64,000 bases of DNA from Duganella lactea (lineage in GTDB: Bacteria; Pseudomonadota; Gammaproteobacteria; Burkholderiales; Burkholderiaceae_D): contig NZ_WWCP01000008.1 of the NCBI RefSeq assembly GCF_009857505.1, positions 1 to 64,000 on the forward strand. Direction: 5' to 3'. The notes under the pieces are model-generated. The model did no database searches, had not been told where the DNA came from, and saw only the letters and a program-made list of their open reading frames with translations. Positions 17,746 through 26,391 of the stretch are shown here, in pieces. The position numbers were made by a program, and so were the translations under genes. Position 1 is the first letter of the stretch; each line of letters opens with the position of its first letter.

Positions 17746-20233
17746 CGCGTAGCTGATACACCGGGACGACCGTCACGCCGCGCACCTTGGCCATCTGCCT
17801 GGCGCCGCCGAAGTCCGGACGTGCTTCCTTCGGCAGATAGATCGGCGCATCGGCGCGCAGTGGCAGGACCGATACCGTCAGCGGCTTGTCGAGCAGCGCG
17901 GCCTGTTGTTTCAGGCCGAACTGCCATTGATAGCCGCTGTAGTACCAGTCGTCGAGCATGCGGGTGCCGGAATACAGACGGCCGATGTCGCCGACGAAGT
18001 CGATCTGCAGCAGCGCATCGTCCAGCCCTCTCAGTTGCTCGCGCGGGACGTTGATCTGCCACCCGCCGGCGGCCTTGAAGTTCTCCGGCAGCGGTTGCAT
18101 CGCCGCCTTGGCGTTGCCGCCGATGGCGACCGGCGCCGCGTCCGTGGCGTTGCGCGTCTGCGTGACGCTGACCTTCACATCATGCGTCGGCAGCGTGGCT
18201 TCAAAGACCTGGAAGATGCCGTCATTGTCCGCCGCCTGCACCGCGACCGTGGCCGTTACCGGCTTGCCGGTCCATGCCGCGCCGGTCGTCGTGGCCTTCG
18301 GCGCCGACGGCAGCGCAGGGTAGAGCGCGAAGCGGAACTTGCTGTCGCCGACAGAACGCATTTGCAGCGCGTTGTCATCGACGTAGGCCTGATCGGCGCT
18401 GAGCAGCAGGCGCCGCTGGCCAGCCAGCCGCACCACGCTCAGTTGCTGCGACTGTTCCGGCGTCAGCACCACGATGGTCAGCGGAGGCTTGCCGTCGCGG
18501 TGCACGGTGACCGCCACGCCGGCGCCGGGCCGCACGCCGGTGATCAGGGTCTGGTTGCCACCGGTGGTGATTTGCGCGCCGTCCGCCGAGGCGTGCGTGC
18601 CCTCGTCAAACGACAGCTCGACCGGCACGCCGGGAATGGCGGCGAACACCGCCAGCAAGCCGGCCTTGCCCTGGTCCAGCAGCGTGACCGGTTGCGCGGT
18701 GGCGTAGCGCAGATTGGTGCCATCCAGGTCCAGGTTCAGTGGCCAGATGAAGTACGCGCCATCGGCGATATCCACCGGTTGGCTTGGCAGCGTGATGGTC
18801 TGGCCGGGCAGCTTGACGGCGAACTGCGTTGCCTTCTGCGCCGCCATCGGATACTGGCGCACGTGGTTGTTCACGAACAGGAAGCCGCGATCCCCTTCGC
18901 TGCGAACGGCGAAGCGCGCGGTCTTCAGGTCATCCGGCTTGGTCGGCGACACCTCGGGCTTGCGCACGGTCATCGGCGCCAGCTTCGCGCCGAAGGCTTG
19001 CGTGAACAGGTGGAAGGGACGCAGCTTCTCCAGCACCTTGCGCTGCTGGCCATCCGGGCCAAGCGGCGCCTGGAAGTCGTAGCTGATCATGGTGGTGTCG
19101 TTGTAGCCGCCACTGAGCGTGCTTTCTTCCATGCCGGTGCCGCCGATGCCCAGCGGATTGCGGCCGCCATGGAACATGTAGTAGCCCATCAGATTGACAC
19201 CGGAGCCCAGTTGCACCGGCAGCATGGAGGCGATATCGTCCGCCGACACCACGGTGCGGCGGCGATACATGAACGGCAGGCCGCCGCCATATTCGGCGCC
19301 GAGGAACGGCGTCACGTCCTTGTCGGTTTCCGCAGTGCCCGGCGCGTGGGCGGCGGTTTGCGCGCCCAGGTCGCCGCTGACGCGGGTGTCGAAGCGGAAG
19401 GCATACGTCTCCTTCGGCGGCAGCTCTTTGGTGCTCACGCCCCAGGGCTCGTCGGGATAGCCGCCGAAGACCGGCGTCACTTCGCCGCTCGGGTAGATGG
19501 TGCCGTCCCAGCCGGTGACGGTGTAGTAGGGCACATCCATGCCGGCCTTCAGCGCCAGCTTTTTCAGCGCGCTGATATGCGCCGCGCCTTGGTCCGGACC
19601 ATCGAGGTTGTATTCGTTTTCCAGCTGGATGCCGATCACGCGGCCGCCGTCCTTCCACAGCTGGCCCTTGATCTGCTGGCCGATCTGCTGATACAGGCGA
19701 TCGACGAAGGCCATGTATTGCGGGTCGTTGCGGCGCGACGGCATGGCGTTGATCACCCAGTCCGGAATGCCGCCGTAGCGCACTTCGGCGTGCACCCACG
19801 GACCGACGCGCACCACGACGTCCAGGCCGGCCTCGGTGGCCAGCTGCACGAAGCGGCGCAGGTCACGGTTGCCGGACCAGTCGAATTTTCCTTCCACTTC
19901 CTCGTGGTGATTCCACATGACGTAGCTGGCGACGATGTCGATGCCGGCCGCCTTCATCTTGCGCAGTTCCGCTTCCCACATCGAAGCTGGCGTGCGGCTG
20001 TAGTGGAATTCGCCCATGATCGGCAGCCATGGGGCGCCGTTGCGGGTCAGGTAGCGGGCGTTGGCGCCGAGGGTGTCGCCATTCGGGGCGGTGGCGCTGC
20101 CGAGACGCAGCGCGGCGGCGAGAGGAGCGGGTGTGGCGGCGCTGGCGTCGATGGACAGGGTATCGGCGTTGGCAGCGGTGGCCGCCAACACACCCGCCAC
20201 CACCGCCGCGCAAGCGCGCAGGCGGAACGACAT
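17735..20233 (-). CDS. Beta-galactosidase, glycoside hydrolase family 35
   Basis: This 832-residue secreted enzyme would release galactose from beta-galactosides. Residues 1-23 form a signal peptide ending ANA. The GH35 barrel begins with YLTRNGAPWLPIMGEFHYSR, and VGPWVHAEVRYGGIPDW follows. The acid/base is Glu207 in IGIQLENEYN and the probable nucleophile Glu314 in FLGAEYGGG. The long beta-sandwich C-terminus is typical of bacterial GH35. ATG 20233 overlaps the dgoD stop (TAATG), so the two are translationally coupled; the frame is open further upstream only through the dgoD antisense-free overlap and that part is not coding. Coupling to galactonate dehydratase supports galactose as the released sugar. 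Confidence 0.92.
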   Translation of the reverse strand: MSFRLRACAAVVAGVLAATAANADTLSIDASAATPAPLAAALRLGSATAPNGDTLGANARYLTRNGAPWLPIMGEFHYSRTPASMWEAELRKMKAAGIDIVASYVMWNHHEEVEGKFDWSGNRDLRRFVQLATEAGLDVVVRVGPWVHAEVRYGGIPDWVINAMPSRRNDPQYMAFVDRLYQQIGQQIKGQLWKDGGRVIGIQLENEYNLDGPDQGAAHISALKKLALKAGMDVPYYTVTGWDGTIYPSGEVTPVFGGYPDEPWGVSTKELPPKETYAFRFDTRVSGDLGAQTAAHAPGTAETDKDVTPFLGAEYGGGLPFMYRRRTVVSADDIASMLPVQLGSGVNLMGYYMFHGGRNPLGIGGTGMEESTLSGGYNDTTMISYDFQAPLGPDGQQRKVLEKLRPFHLFTQAFGAKLAPMTVRKPEVSPTKPDDLKTARFAVRSEGDRGFLFVNNHVRQYPMAAQKATQFAVKLPGQTITLPSQPVDIADGAYFIWPLNLDLDGTNLRYATAQPVTLLDQGKAGLLAVFAAIPGVPVELSFDEGTHASADGAQITTGGNQTLITGVRPGAGVAVTVHRDGKPPLTIVVLTPEQSQQLSVVRLAGQRRLLLSADQAYVDDNALQMRSVGDSKFRFALYPALPSAPKATTTGAAWTGKPVTATVAVQAADNDGIFQVFEATLPTHDVKVSVTQTRNATDAAPVAIGGNAKAAMQPLPENFKAAGGWQINVPREQLRGLDDALLQIDFVGDIGRLYSGTRMLDDWYYSGYQWQFGLKQQAALLDKPLTVSVLPLRADAPIYLPKEARPDFGGARQMAKVRGVTVVPVYQLRVNP

Positions 20234-21381
20234 TACCATTCCGCGACGCTGCCGTCGTCGTGACGCCACACCGGGTTGCGCCAGTCCGGCGCGTTCTTGC
20301 AAGCTTCGATCACGCGCGCTTCGTCCACTTCCACGCCCAGGCCTGGTTTCGGCAGCGGGTTGCAGTAGCCGTCGATGATCTTGAAGTCTTCCTTGTTGAT
20401 GACGTAGTCCAGCAGTTCGCCGCCCTTGTTGTAGTGGATGCCCATGCTCTGCTCTTGCAGCACGGCGTTGTACGACACGAAGTCCACCTGCAGGCAGGCC
20501 GCCAGCGCGACCGGGCCCAGAGGGCAGTGCGGCGCCAGCGTGATGTCGTAGGCTTCCGCCATCGAGGCGATCTTCAGGCATTCGGTGATGCCGCCGGCGT
20601 GCGACAGGTCAGGCTGCACGATCGACAGGCCGCCGGCCGCGAACACGTTCTTGAATTCGAAGCGCGAGTACATGCGCTCACCGGCGGCCAGCGGGATGGA
20701 GGTCATCTCGGCCAGGCGCGGGTAGTATTCGGCCTGCTCGGCCAGGACCGGCTCCTCGACGAACAGCGGGCGGAATTGTTCCAGCTCGCGCAGCAGCGTC
20801 TTGGCCATCGGCGCGGCCACGCGGCCGTGGAAGTCCAGACCGAATTCGATGGTGGTGCCGAAGGCGTCGCGGATTTCGGCCACGCGGCGCACCGCTTCAT
20901 CGACCTTGGCCGAGGTGTCCAGCATGCCCAGTTCCTCGGTGCCGTTCATCTTGAAGGTGTTGAAGCCGCCTTTTTGCAGCGTGCGGATTTGTTCGATGAT
21001 GTCCGATGGGCGGTCGCCGCCGACCCAGCTGTACATTTTCATGCGGTTGCGCACCAGGCCGCCCAGCAGTTCGTAGACCGGTTTGCCCAGCATTTTGCCC
21101 TTGATGTCCCACAGCGCCTGGTCGATACCGGCGATCGCGCTCATCAGGATGGCGCCGCCACGATAGAAGCCGGCGCGGTACATGGTCTGCCACAGATCGT
21201 TGATGCGGGCGGGGTCCTGGCCGATCAGATACGGCTCCATCTCCTGGACCGCCGTCTCCACGGTGCGGGCGCGGCCTTCGATGACCGGTTCACCCCAGCC
21301 GACGACGCCTTCATCGGTTTCGATTTTCAGCAGCATCCAGCGCGGTGGTACACGGTAGGTCGTCAGTTTTGTGATTTTCAT
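20233..21381 (-). CDS. dgoD: D-galactonate dehydratase
   Basis: The enzyme converts D-galactonate to 2-keto-3-deoxygalactonate, feeding DgoK. From ATG 21381 it is 382 residues, the length of E. coli DgoD, and starts [20 protein letters not shown]. Enolase-superfamily ligands and bases are visible: FGLDFHGRV (Asp and general-base His), FVEEPV, AGERM, and the second catalytic His in APHCPLGP. A longer start at 21414 adds 11 residues and lacks support. It heads a two-gene unit with the GH35 gene and is divergent from the SMP-30 paralogue. Confidence 0.96.
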   Translation of the reverse strand: MKITKLTTYRVPPRWMLLKIETDEGVVGWGEPVIEGRARTVETAVQEMEPYLIGQDPARINDLWQTMYRAGFYRGGAILMSAIAGIDQALWDIKGKMLGKPVYELLGGLVRNRMKMYSWVGGDRPSDIIEQIRTLQKGGFNTFKMNGTEELGMLDTSAKVDEAVRRVAEIRDAFGTTIEFGLDFHGRVAAPMAKTLLRELEQFRPLFVEEPVLAEQAEYYPRLAEMTSIPLAAGERMYSRFEFKNVFAAGGLSIVQPDLSHAGGITECLKIASMAEAYDITLAPHCPLGPVALAACLQVDFVSYNAVLQEQSMGIHYNKGGELLDYVINKEDFKIIDGYCNPLPKPGLGVEVDEARVIEACKNAPDWRNPVWRHDDGSVAEW

Positions 21382-21600
21382 AGAAGTCAGGTCTGGGTCG
21401 AGTTCGGGGAACAACGCTCAGTCTAAAGCCGGGCGCTAGACTGGAAATATGATTAATTCGCAAGTAGCCATATCATTATGAGATAGCTGTCTCGTCATGG
21501 CCGCTATCCGATATCGGCATGGTTGACGGCGCTTTATTCATAGCTGCGCGCCGGCACATTCCCTTAGACTTTTTCGGTCAATAACCGTTCCGGGACTTTC

Positions 21601-22530
21601 ATGAATGTAGCCACCGCCGCCGCTGCCACGCGCGGCCTCCTGCTGACCCAGGCCGGGCAGGCCGGTTGCGCGCTGCGCTGGGACGCTGCCGGGCAATGCT
21701 GGCGCTGGCCGGATCCGGCGGGTAGCCACCTGTACGCGTGGCCCGCAGCACCAGCCGCGCCTGGCGGCCTGCGCATGTCGGAAGGCGCCCAGGTGATGGC
21801 CTGCTGCGAGTCCGGACGCCTGCTGCTCGGCCTGGGCAAGCGGCTGGGCATGGTCGAGTTGCCGCAGCCGGGCCAGCCGGGCCGCGCGCTGCAGGCGCAA
21901 GTCCTGCTGACCGTCGATCCGGCCGAGCCGCGCACCAGCATCAGCGACGGCTGCGCCGACCGCCACGGCAACTTCGTCTTCGGCACCGCCAACACCGCGC
22001 AGGACCAGCGGCCGATCGGCAGCTTCTACCAGTATTCGCGGCGTTACGGCCTGCGCCGGCTGGCGCTGCCGGCGGTGGTCAAGGCCAGCAGCATCGCCGT
22101 CAGCCCGGACGGCGGCACGCTGTACTTTGCCGACGCGGCGCGCGGCGCCCTCATGCAATGCGACTACGATGCCGAACGGGCCAAGGTCGGCAACACGAAA
22201 GCGTTTGCCGCGCTGGTCGCGCCGGGCGCCGGCGCAGCCATCACTGACAGCCTGGGCAATCTCTGGAGCGTGCAGGGCGAGGGTGGCCTGCTGGTGCACT
22301 ACGACCGCGCCGGCGCTGTGCTGCGGCAGCTGGCGCCAACGCCCGAGGCGGCGTCCGCGCTCGCCTTTGGCGGCGACGGCCTGGCCCAATTGCTGGTGCT
22401 GGGCGCGCGGGGCGGCCTGTACGGCGTGCCGCCGGATGGGGCCGGAAAGCTGGCGCCGGGCGTGGCCGATGGCTTGTTTGATGACGGCGGAAGCGCTTCC
22501 ACTACGGTGACACATGCGCAGTCTGATTGA
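21601..22530 (+). CDS. SMP-30-like beta-propeller protein lacking metal ligands
   Basis: The 309-residue protein reads as an SMP-30/LRE six-bladed propeller: ISDGCADRHGNFVFGTAN and IAVSPDGGTLYFADAARGAL match family blades. The metal-site motifs are degenerate: there is no EGPxW Glu at the N-terminus, the usual CNG Asn is replaced (KASSIAVSPDGG), and the PDG Asp before the last blade is lost (GAAITDSLGNLW). It is therefore probably not an active lactonase and may bind a sugar ligand instead. It is divergent from dgoD (219 bases) and followed after 48 bases by the GbpR-like regulator on the same strand. ATG 21601 is the first start. Confidence 0.75.
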   Translation: MNVATAAAATRGLLLTQAGQAGCALRWDAAGQCWRWPDPAGSHLYAWPAAPAAPGGLRMSEGAQVMACCESGRLLLGLGKRLGMVELPQPGQPGRALQAQVLLTVDPAEPRTSISDGCADRHGNFVFGTANTAQDQRPIGSFYQYSRRYGLRRLALPAVVKASSIAVSPDGGTLYFADAARGALMQCDYDAERAKVGNTKAFAALVAPGAGAAITDSLGNLWSVQGEGGLLVHYDRAGAVLRQLAPTPEAASALAFGGDGLAQLLVLGARGGLYGVPPDGAGKLAPGVADGLFDDGGSASTTVTHAQSD

Positions 22531-22578
22531 CGCTGGATCGGCCCGCCTTTATTATGGGCAATCAAACCAATCAACAAT

Positions 22579-23559
22579 ATGACTGATTCCCGCTCGGACC
22601 GCTTCGTTCGCTCCCACCTGAAAACCCGCCACCTGGTTCTGTTGGTTGAACTGGGGCGGCATGGATCCATCGCCCACGCGGCGCAGGCCGCCAACCTGAC
22701 GCAGCCCGGCGCGTCCAAATTATTGGGTGAACTGGAGCACGCGCTCGGCGTGCAACTGTTCGAGCGCCTGTCGCGCGGGGTGGCGCCGACCTGGTACGGC
22801 AAGGTGCTGATTCGCCGCGCCGGCGCGGCGCTGGCGGAAATGGACGCGGCGCATCAGGAAGTGATGGAGTTGCTGTCCGGCCTGCGCGGCCGCGTGGGCG
22901 TGGGCACGGTGCTGGCGCCGGCCACCGGTCTGGTGCCGAAAGCGATTAATCTGTTAAAAGAAAGGCATGCACGTGTGCATGTCGCGGTGAAAATGTCCAC
23001 CAGTAAAGTGCTGGTCGAGCGCCTGCGCGGCGGCGAACTGGACCTGGTGGTCGGCCGCATCCTCGACACCGAGGCCGCCGATGAGCTGAATTTCGAACCG
23101 CTGACCGACGAGCCGCACCTGCTGATCGCGCGCGCCAGCCATCCGCTGATGTCGCGCGCCGGCCTGAAGCTGGAAGACCTGATGGAACAGTGCTGGATCC
23201 TGCCGCCGGCCGGCTCCATCCTGCGCGACCGGCTGACCGCGCTGTTCCTGTCGCACGGCCTTGAGCAGCCGCCGGAAACGGTGGAAACGCTGGACATGCC
23301 GGTGGTGGCCAGCCTGCTGCTCAACAACGACATGGTGGTCGCGCTGCCGGCCGAGGCGGTGCAGCCGTACCTGGACGCCGGCCTGTTGCGGGCGCTGCCG
23401 TTTGAACTGGGTGTCAGCATGGATTCGTTCGGCATTGTGACCCGCAAGCGACACCAGCTCTCGCCAGGCGCCGAGGCCATGCTGCTGGCGCTGCGCGACG
23501 CCGCCGCCCGCATCTACCCTCATTATCGCGCCCCAACGTCGCCGTCGCCGGCTGACTGA
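22579..23559 (+). CDS. LysR-family regulator, GbpR-like
   Basis: The 326-residue protein has an N-terminal winged helix (LKTRHLVLLVELGRHGSIAHAAQAANLTQPGASKLLGELE), followed by the substrate-binding domain (about residues 105-310). The resemblance is to GbpR/GalR-type LysR regulators of galactose catabolism. It sits between the SMP-30 paralogue and the sugar TonB receptor. Its stop abuts a palindrome (23560-23575) matching one upstream of dgoK, so it is the best candidate for the common regulator of both galactose segments. Confidence 0.88.
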   Translation: MTDSRSDRFVRSHLKTRHLVLLVELGRHGSIAHAAQAANLTQPGASKLLGELEHALGVQLFERLSRGVAPTWYGKVLIRRAGAALAEMDAAHQEVMELLSGLRGRVGVGTVLAPATGLVPKAINLLKERHARVHVAVKMSTSKVLVERLRGGELDLVVGRILDTEAADELNFEPLTDEPHLLIARASHPLMSRAGLKLEDLMEQCWILPPAGSILRDRLTALFLSHGLEQPPETVETLDMPVVASLLLNNDMVVALPAEAVQPYLDAGLLRALPFELGVSMDSFGIVTRKRHQLSPGAEAMLLALRDAAARIYPHYRAPTSPSPAD

Positions 23560-23575
23560 TATACGAACTTGGTAT
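23560..23575 (+). promoter_or_regulatory. LysR-type palindromic box upstream of the sugar TonB receptor
   Basis: tatacgaacttggtat has arms atac (23561-23564) and gtat (23572-23575) with 7 bases between, and matches the box at 5601-5616 at 13 of 16 positions. It lies 113 bases before the receptor ATG and directly after the LysR gene stop. Confidence 0.55.
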
Positions 23576-23687
23576 GGGCCGCATGAAATAATCTATTGGT
23601 GAAGTAATCAACGTTTCGTTTAGCATCCGGTGCATCCGTCCAAATTCCCAATAGAGACGCGATTTATACAAGCACTGGAGATGCACA

Positions 23688-26312
23688 ATGAAACAAAAAA
23701 AAGTGAGCTGGCTGATCGCCACGCTCTTTACCTCGCCACTTCTCGTCCAGCAAGCCTTCGCCCAGGAGGCCGCCGCACCCGCCGCCACCGGCGACATCCA
23801 GCAAGTGAATGTGACCGGTATCCGCGCCTCCGTGCGCAACGCGCTGGCGGCGAAGGAAGCGTCGAACAGCATCGTGGAAGTCGTCTCGTCGGAAGACATC
23901 GGCAAGCTGCCGGATACCACCATCGCCGAATCGCTGGCGCGCCTGCCCGGCCTGTCGTCGGGTCTGGACCGCGGCAACGCCTCGCAGATCGTCGCCCGCG
24001 GCATGGGCCCGCGCTTCATCGGCGCCACCCTGAACGGCCGCGAACTGGCGTCGTCGGAGCCTAACCGCGCCGTGCGTTTCGAGCAGTTCCCGTCGGAGTC
24101 GATCAGCGGCGCGACGGTGTACAAAACCCAGAGCGCCGATCTGGTGGAAGGCGGCGTTGCCACCACCATCGATCTGCAAACGGTTTCGCCACTGCGCTAC
24201 AACGGCCGCCAGATCAATCTGAAGGCCGATGCGCTGTACTACCCGCTGGCCAAGGAGATTCCTGGCGCCGACAAGACCGCGCCGCGTATCGGTGGCGTCT
24301 ACATCGACCAATTCGCCAACAAGACCATCGGCGCGGCGATCGCCTTCAGCTATCAGGATCAGCCGTCGGTACAAAAGAACATCCAGCATTGGGGCTTTAA
24401 CGAGAACACCGCCGATCAGGTGGTCGCTGGCGGCAAGACCGGCAAAGCGCCATGGGGCTTCCAGGACGAAGCGCGCCACGGCAAGGACAAGCGTTCCAGT
24501 GTGCTGGGCAAGGTGGAATTCAAACCAAACAACGACGTCCTGATCACCGCCGATACCTACTATGCGCAAGCCAAGATTGACGAACGCGGTCTGCAGCACT
24601 GGGTGGATGGCGTGGGCAACTGGGGTGGCACCAATTCGGCCGCCTTCAGCAATCTGGATGTGCGCGACGGCTATATCGTTGGCGGGACCATCAACAACGC
24701 CTCGCTGATCAACAATGATTTCAAATATGTCCAGGACACCAGCGTCGCCGCTTCCGGTCTGAACGGAAAATTCACTGCCGGCGACTGGAAAGTGGAAACC
24801 GACCTGTCGACTTCGCACGCGCGTCGTGGCAGCCAGTGGAGCGACATCCGTCAGTACGCCAATGGCGGCGTGCCGGTCAGCTGGTCGTTCACCGGCGATG
24901 AGCGCCAGGTCTACAGCTACGGCATCGATAGCACCAACCCTGCCAACTTCGTCGCGCCCACCCTGTATGTCGACAAGAACGGCCAGGTCAAGGACCTGTT
25001 GAATGCCGTTAGTGTGAGCGCTGCGCGTCCGATCGAAAACAGCATTATCAGCCGTCTGAAAATCGGCATTCGCGCGAGCGACCGTGAGAAGAGCTATCAT
25101 CAGACTACGTGGACGCTGAGCCCATTAGCCGGTAGCACGATCCCTTCTTCCGCCTATGAGACGGTCAACGTCAGTGGCTTCCCGGGATTCTTCGCGCTGA
25201 AAGATTTCGACGGTACCGTCTCTTCGGCGTTCGGCGCGAACGCACTGAATCCAAACGGTCAGACGCGTGAGAGCTGGCAGGTCCAGGGCGATGCCGTCGC
25301 CGGCTGGAAGGTCAAGGAGCGCAGCACCTCGGCCTATGTGCAGGGCGACCTGGACGGCGAAGCCTTCGGTAAAACCTATCGCGGCAACGTCGGCGTGCGC
25401 CTGGTGCACACCAAACAGACCGGCTACGGCGTACAGCCGCAGGCCAATAACGTTTTGGCTGATACGTCGGACGGCACCTCGTACACCGAGATTTTGCCGA
25501 GCATGAATCTGATCTTCAACATGGACGAGGCGCAGGAACGTCAGATCCGCTTCAGCGTGGCGCGTGCCATGTCGCGTGCGCCGATTGACGAGATGCGTGG
25601 TTCGCGCAACCTGAGCGTGAACACCGATACGTCGCAGCCATTGACTGGCAGCGCTGGCAATCCGCAACTGAAGCCGATGATGGCCAACCAGCTGGATCTG
25701 GCTTACCAATGGTACTTTGCCAAGGGTTCGCTGCTGTCGGCCGGCGTGTTCTACAAGCAGGTGCAGCGTTACATCGCCATCACCACCGAGCAGGCAACCT
25801 TCAACGGCCGCGTCGCCACGGTTACCCGTTCTGTCAACGGCGAGGGCGGCAACATCCGCGGCCTGGAGCTGGCTTACCAGCAGGCGTTCACCTCGCTGCC
25901 GGCGCCGTTCGATGGCCTGGGCATTGCCAGCAACTACGCTTACACCAACAGCTCGATCCGCGAACAGGTGCCAACCACCAATCCGTTCCCGGTTGAGGGT
26001 TTGATGAAGCACAACGGCGGCGTGACGCTGTGGTACGAGAAAGCCGGTTACGAAGCGCGCCTGTCGGCCAACTACCACAGCGAATTTGTGCGCAACCCAA
26101 GCTGGGACGCCGGCAAGTTGCTGGTCAACGATGCCGAAACCTATGTGACGCTGAACCTGGCCAAGCAACTGACGCCTAACCTGCAACTGCGCTTTGGTAT
26201 CGACAACCTGACCAACCAGAAGGCGGTCTACACCAGCGGTAACATCCCTTACCAGCAAGAAGTGACCGAATTCGGTCGCCGCTATAACCTGGGGCTGTCG
26301 TTCAAGCTGTAA
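23688..26312 (+). CDS. TonB-dependent receptor of the carbohydrate-uptake type
   Basis: This 874-residue outer-membrane receptor has a signal peptide (residues 1-25, ending AFA), a TonB-box-like VNVTGIRASVRNAL, and the plug segment VEVVSSEDIGKLPDTTIAES characteristic of the TonB-Xanth-Caul subfamily that imports oligosaccharides in Xanthomonas and Caulobacter. The barrel ends with a terminal strand RRYNLGLSFKL. It lies between the GbpR-like regulator and the GH2 beta-galactosidase, so a galactoside or galactan fragment is the probable ligand. A terminator-like hairpin lies between it and the GH2 gene. Confidence 0.92.
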   Translation: MKQKKVSWLIATLFTSPLLVQQAFAQEAAAPAATGDIQQVNVTGIRASVRNALAAKEASNSIVEVVSSEDIGKLPDTTIAESLARLPGLSSGLDRGNASQIVARGMGPRFIGATLNGRELASSEPNRAVRFEQFPSESISGATVYKTQSADLVEGGVATTIDLQTVSPLRYNGRQINLKADALYYPLAKEIPGADKTAPRIGGVYIDQFANKTIGAAIAFSYQDQPSVQKNIQHWGFNENTADQVVAGGKTGKAPWGFQDEARHGKDKRSSVLGKVEFKPNNDVLITADTYYAQAKIDERGLQHWVDGVGNWGGTNSAAFSNLDVRDGYIVGGTINNASLINNDFKYVQDTSVAASGLNGKFTAGDWKVETDLSTSHARRGSQWSDIRQYANGGVPVSWSFTGDERQVYSYGIDSTNPANFVAPTLYVDKNGQVKDLLNAVSVSAARPIENSIISRLKIGIRASDREKSYHQTTWTLSPLAGSTIPSSAYETVNVSGFPGFFALKDFDGTVSSAFGANALNPNGQTRESWQVQGDAVAGWKVKERSTSAYVQGDLDGEAFGKTYRGNVGVRLVHTKQTGYGVQPQANNVLADTSDGTSYTEILPSMNLIFNMDEAQERQIRFSVARAMSRAPIDEMRGSRNLSVNTDTSQPLTGSAGNPQLKPMMANQLDLAYQWYFAKGSLLSAGVFYKQVQRYIAITTEQATFNGRVATVTRSVNGEGGNIRGLELAYQQAFTSLPAPFDGLGIASNYAYTNSSIREQVPTTNPFPVEGLMKHNGGVTLWYEKAGYEARLSANYHSEFVRNPSWDAGKLLVNDAETYVTLNLAKQLTPNLQLRFGIDNLTNQKAVYTSGNIPYQQEVTEFGRRYNLGLSFKL

Positions 26313-26340
26313 GAACGAAATAGTTTCTATCGTGGTTTTG

Positions 26341-26376
26341 CGGAGCGGTGCGTGATGGCATGGCTCCGTTTTTTTT
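26341..26376 (+). terminator. Terminator or attenuator between TonB receptor and GH2 gene
   Basis: cggagc (26341-26346) and gctccg (26363-26368) form a stem followed by eight T. It may end most transcripts after the receptor and let some continue into the GH2 gene, whose start is 16 bases downstream of the T-run. Confidence 0.75.
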
Positions 26377-26391
26377 ATCAGGGAGACTGAT

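Noticed and set aside
17735..20581. GH35 gene extended upstream to 20581
   Set aside because: The extra 116 residues overlap dgoD in another frame; the signal peptide starts at 20233 and fits a TAATG coupling.
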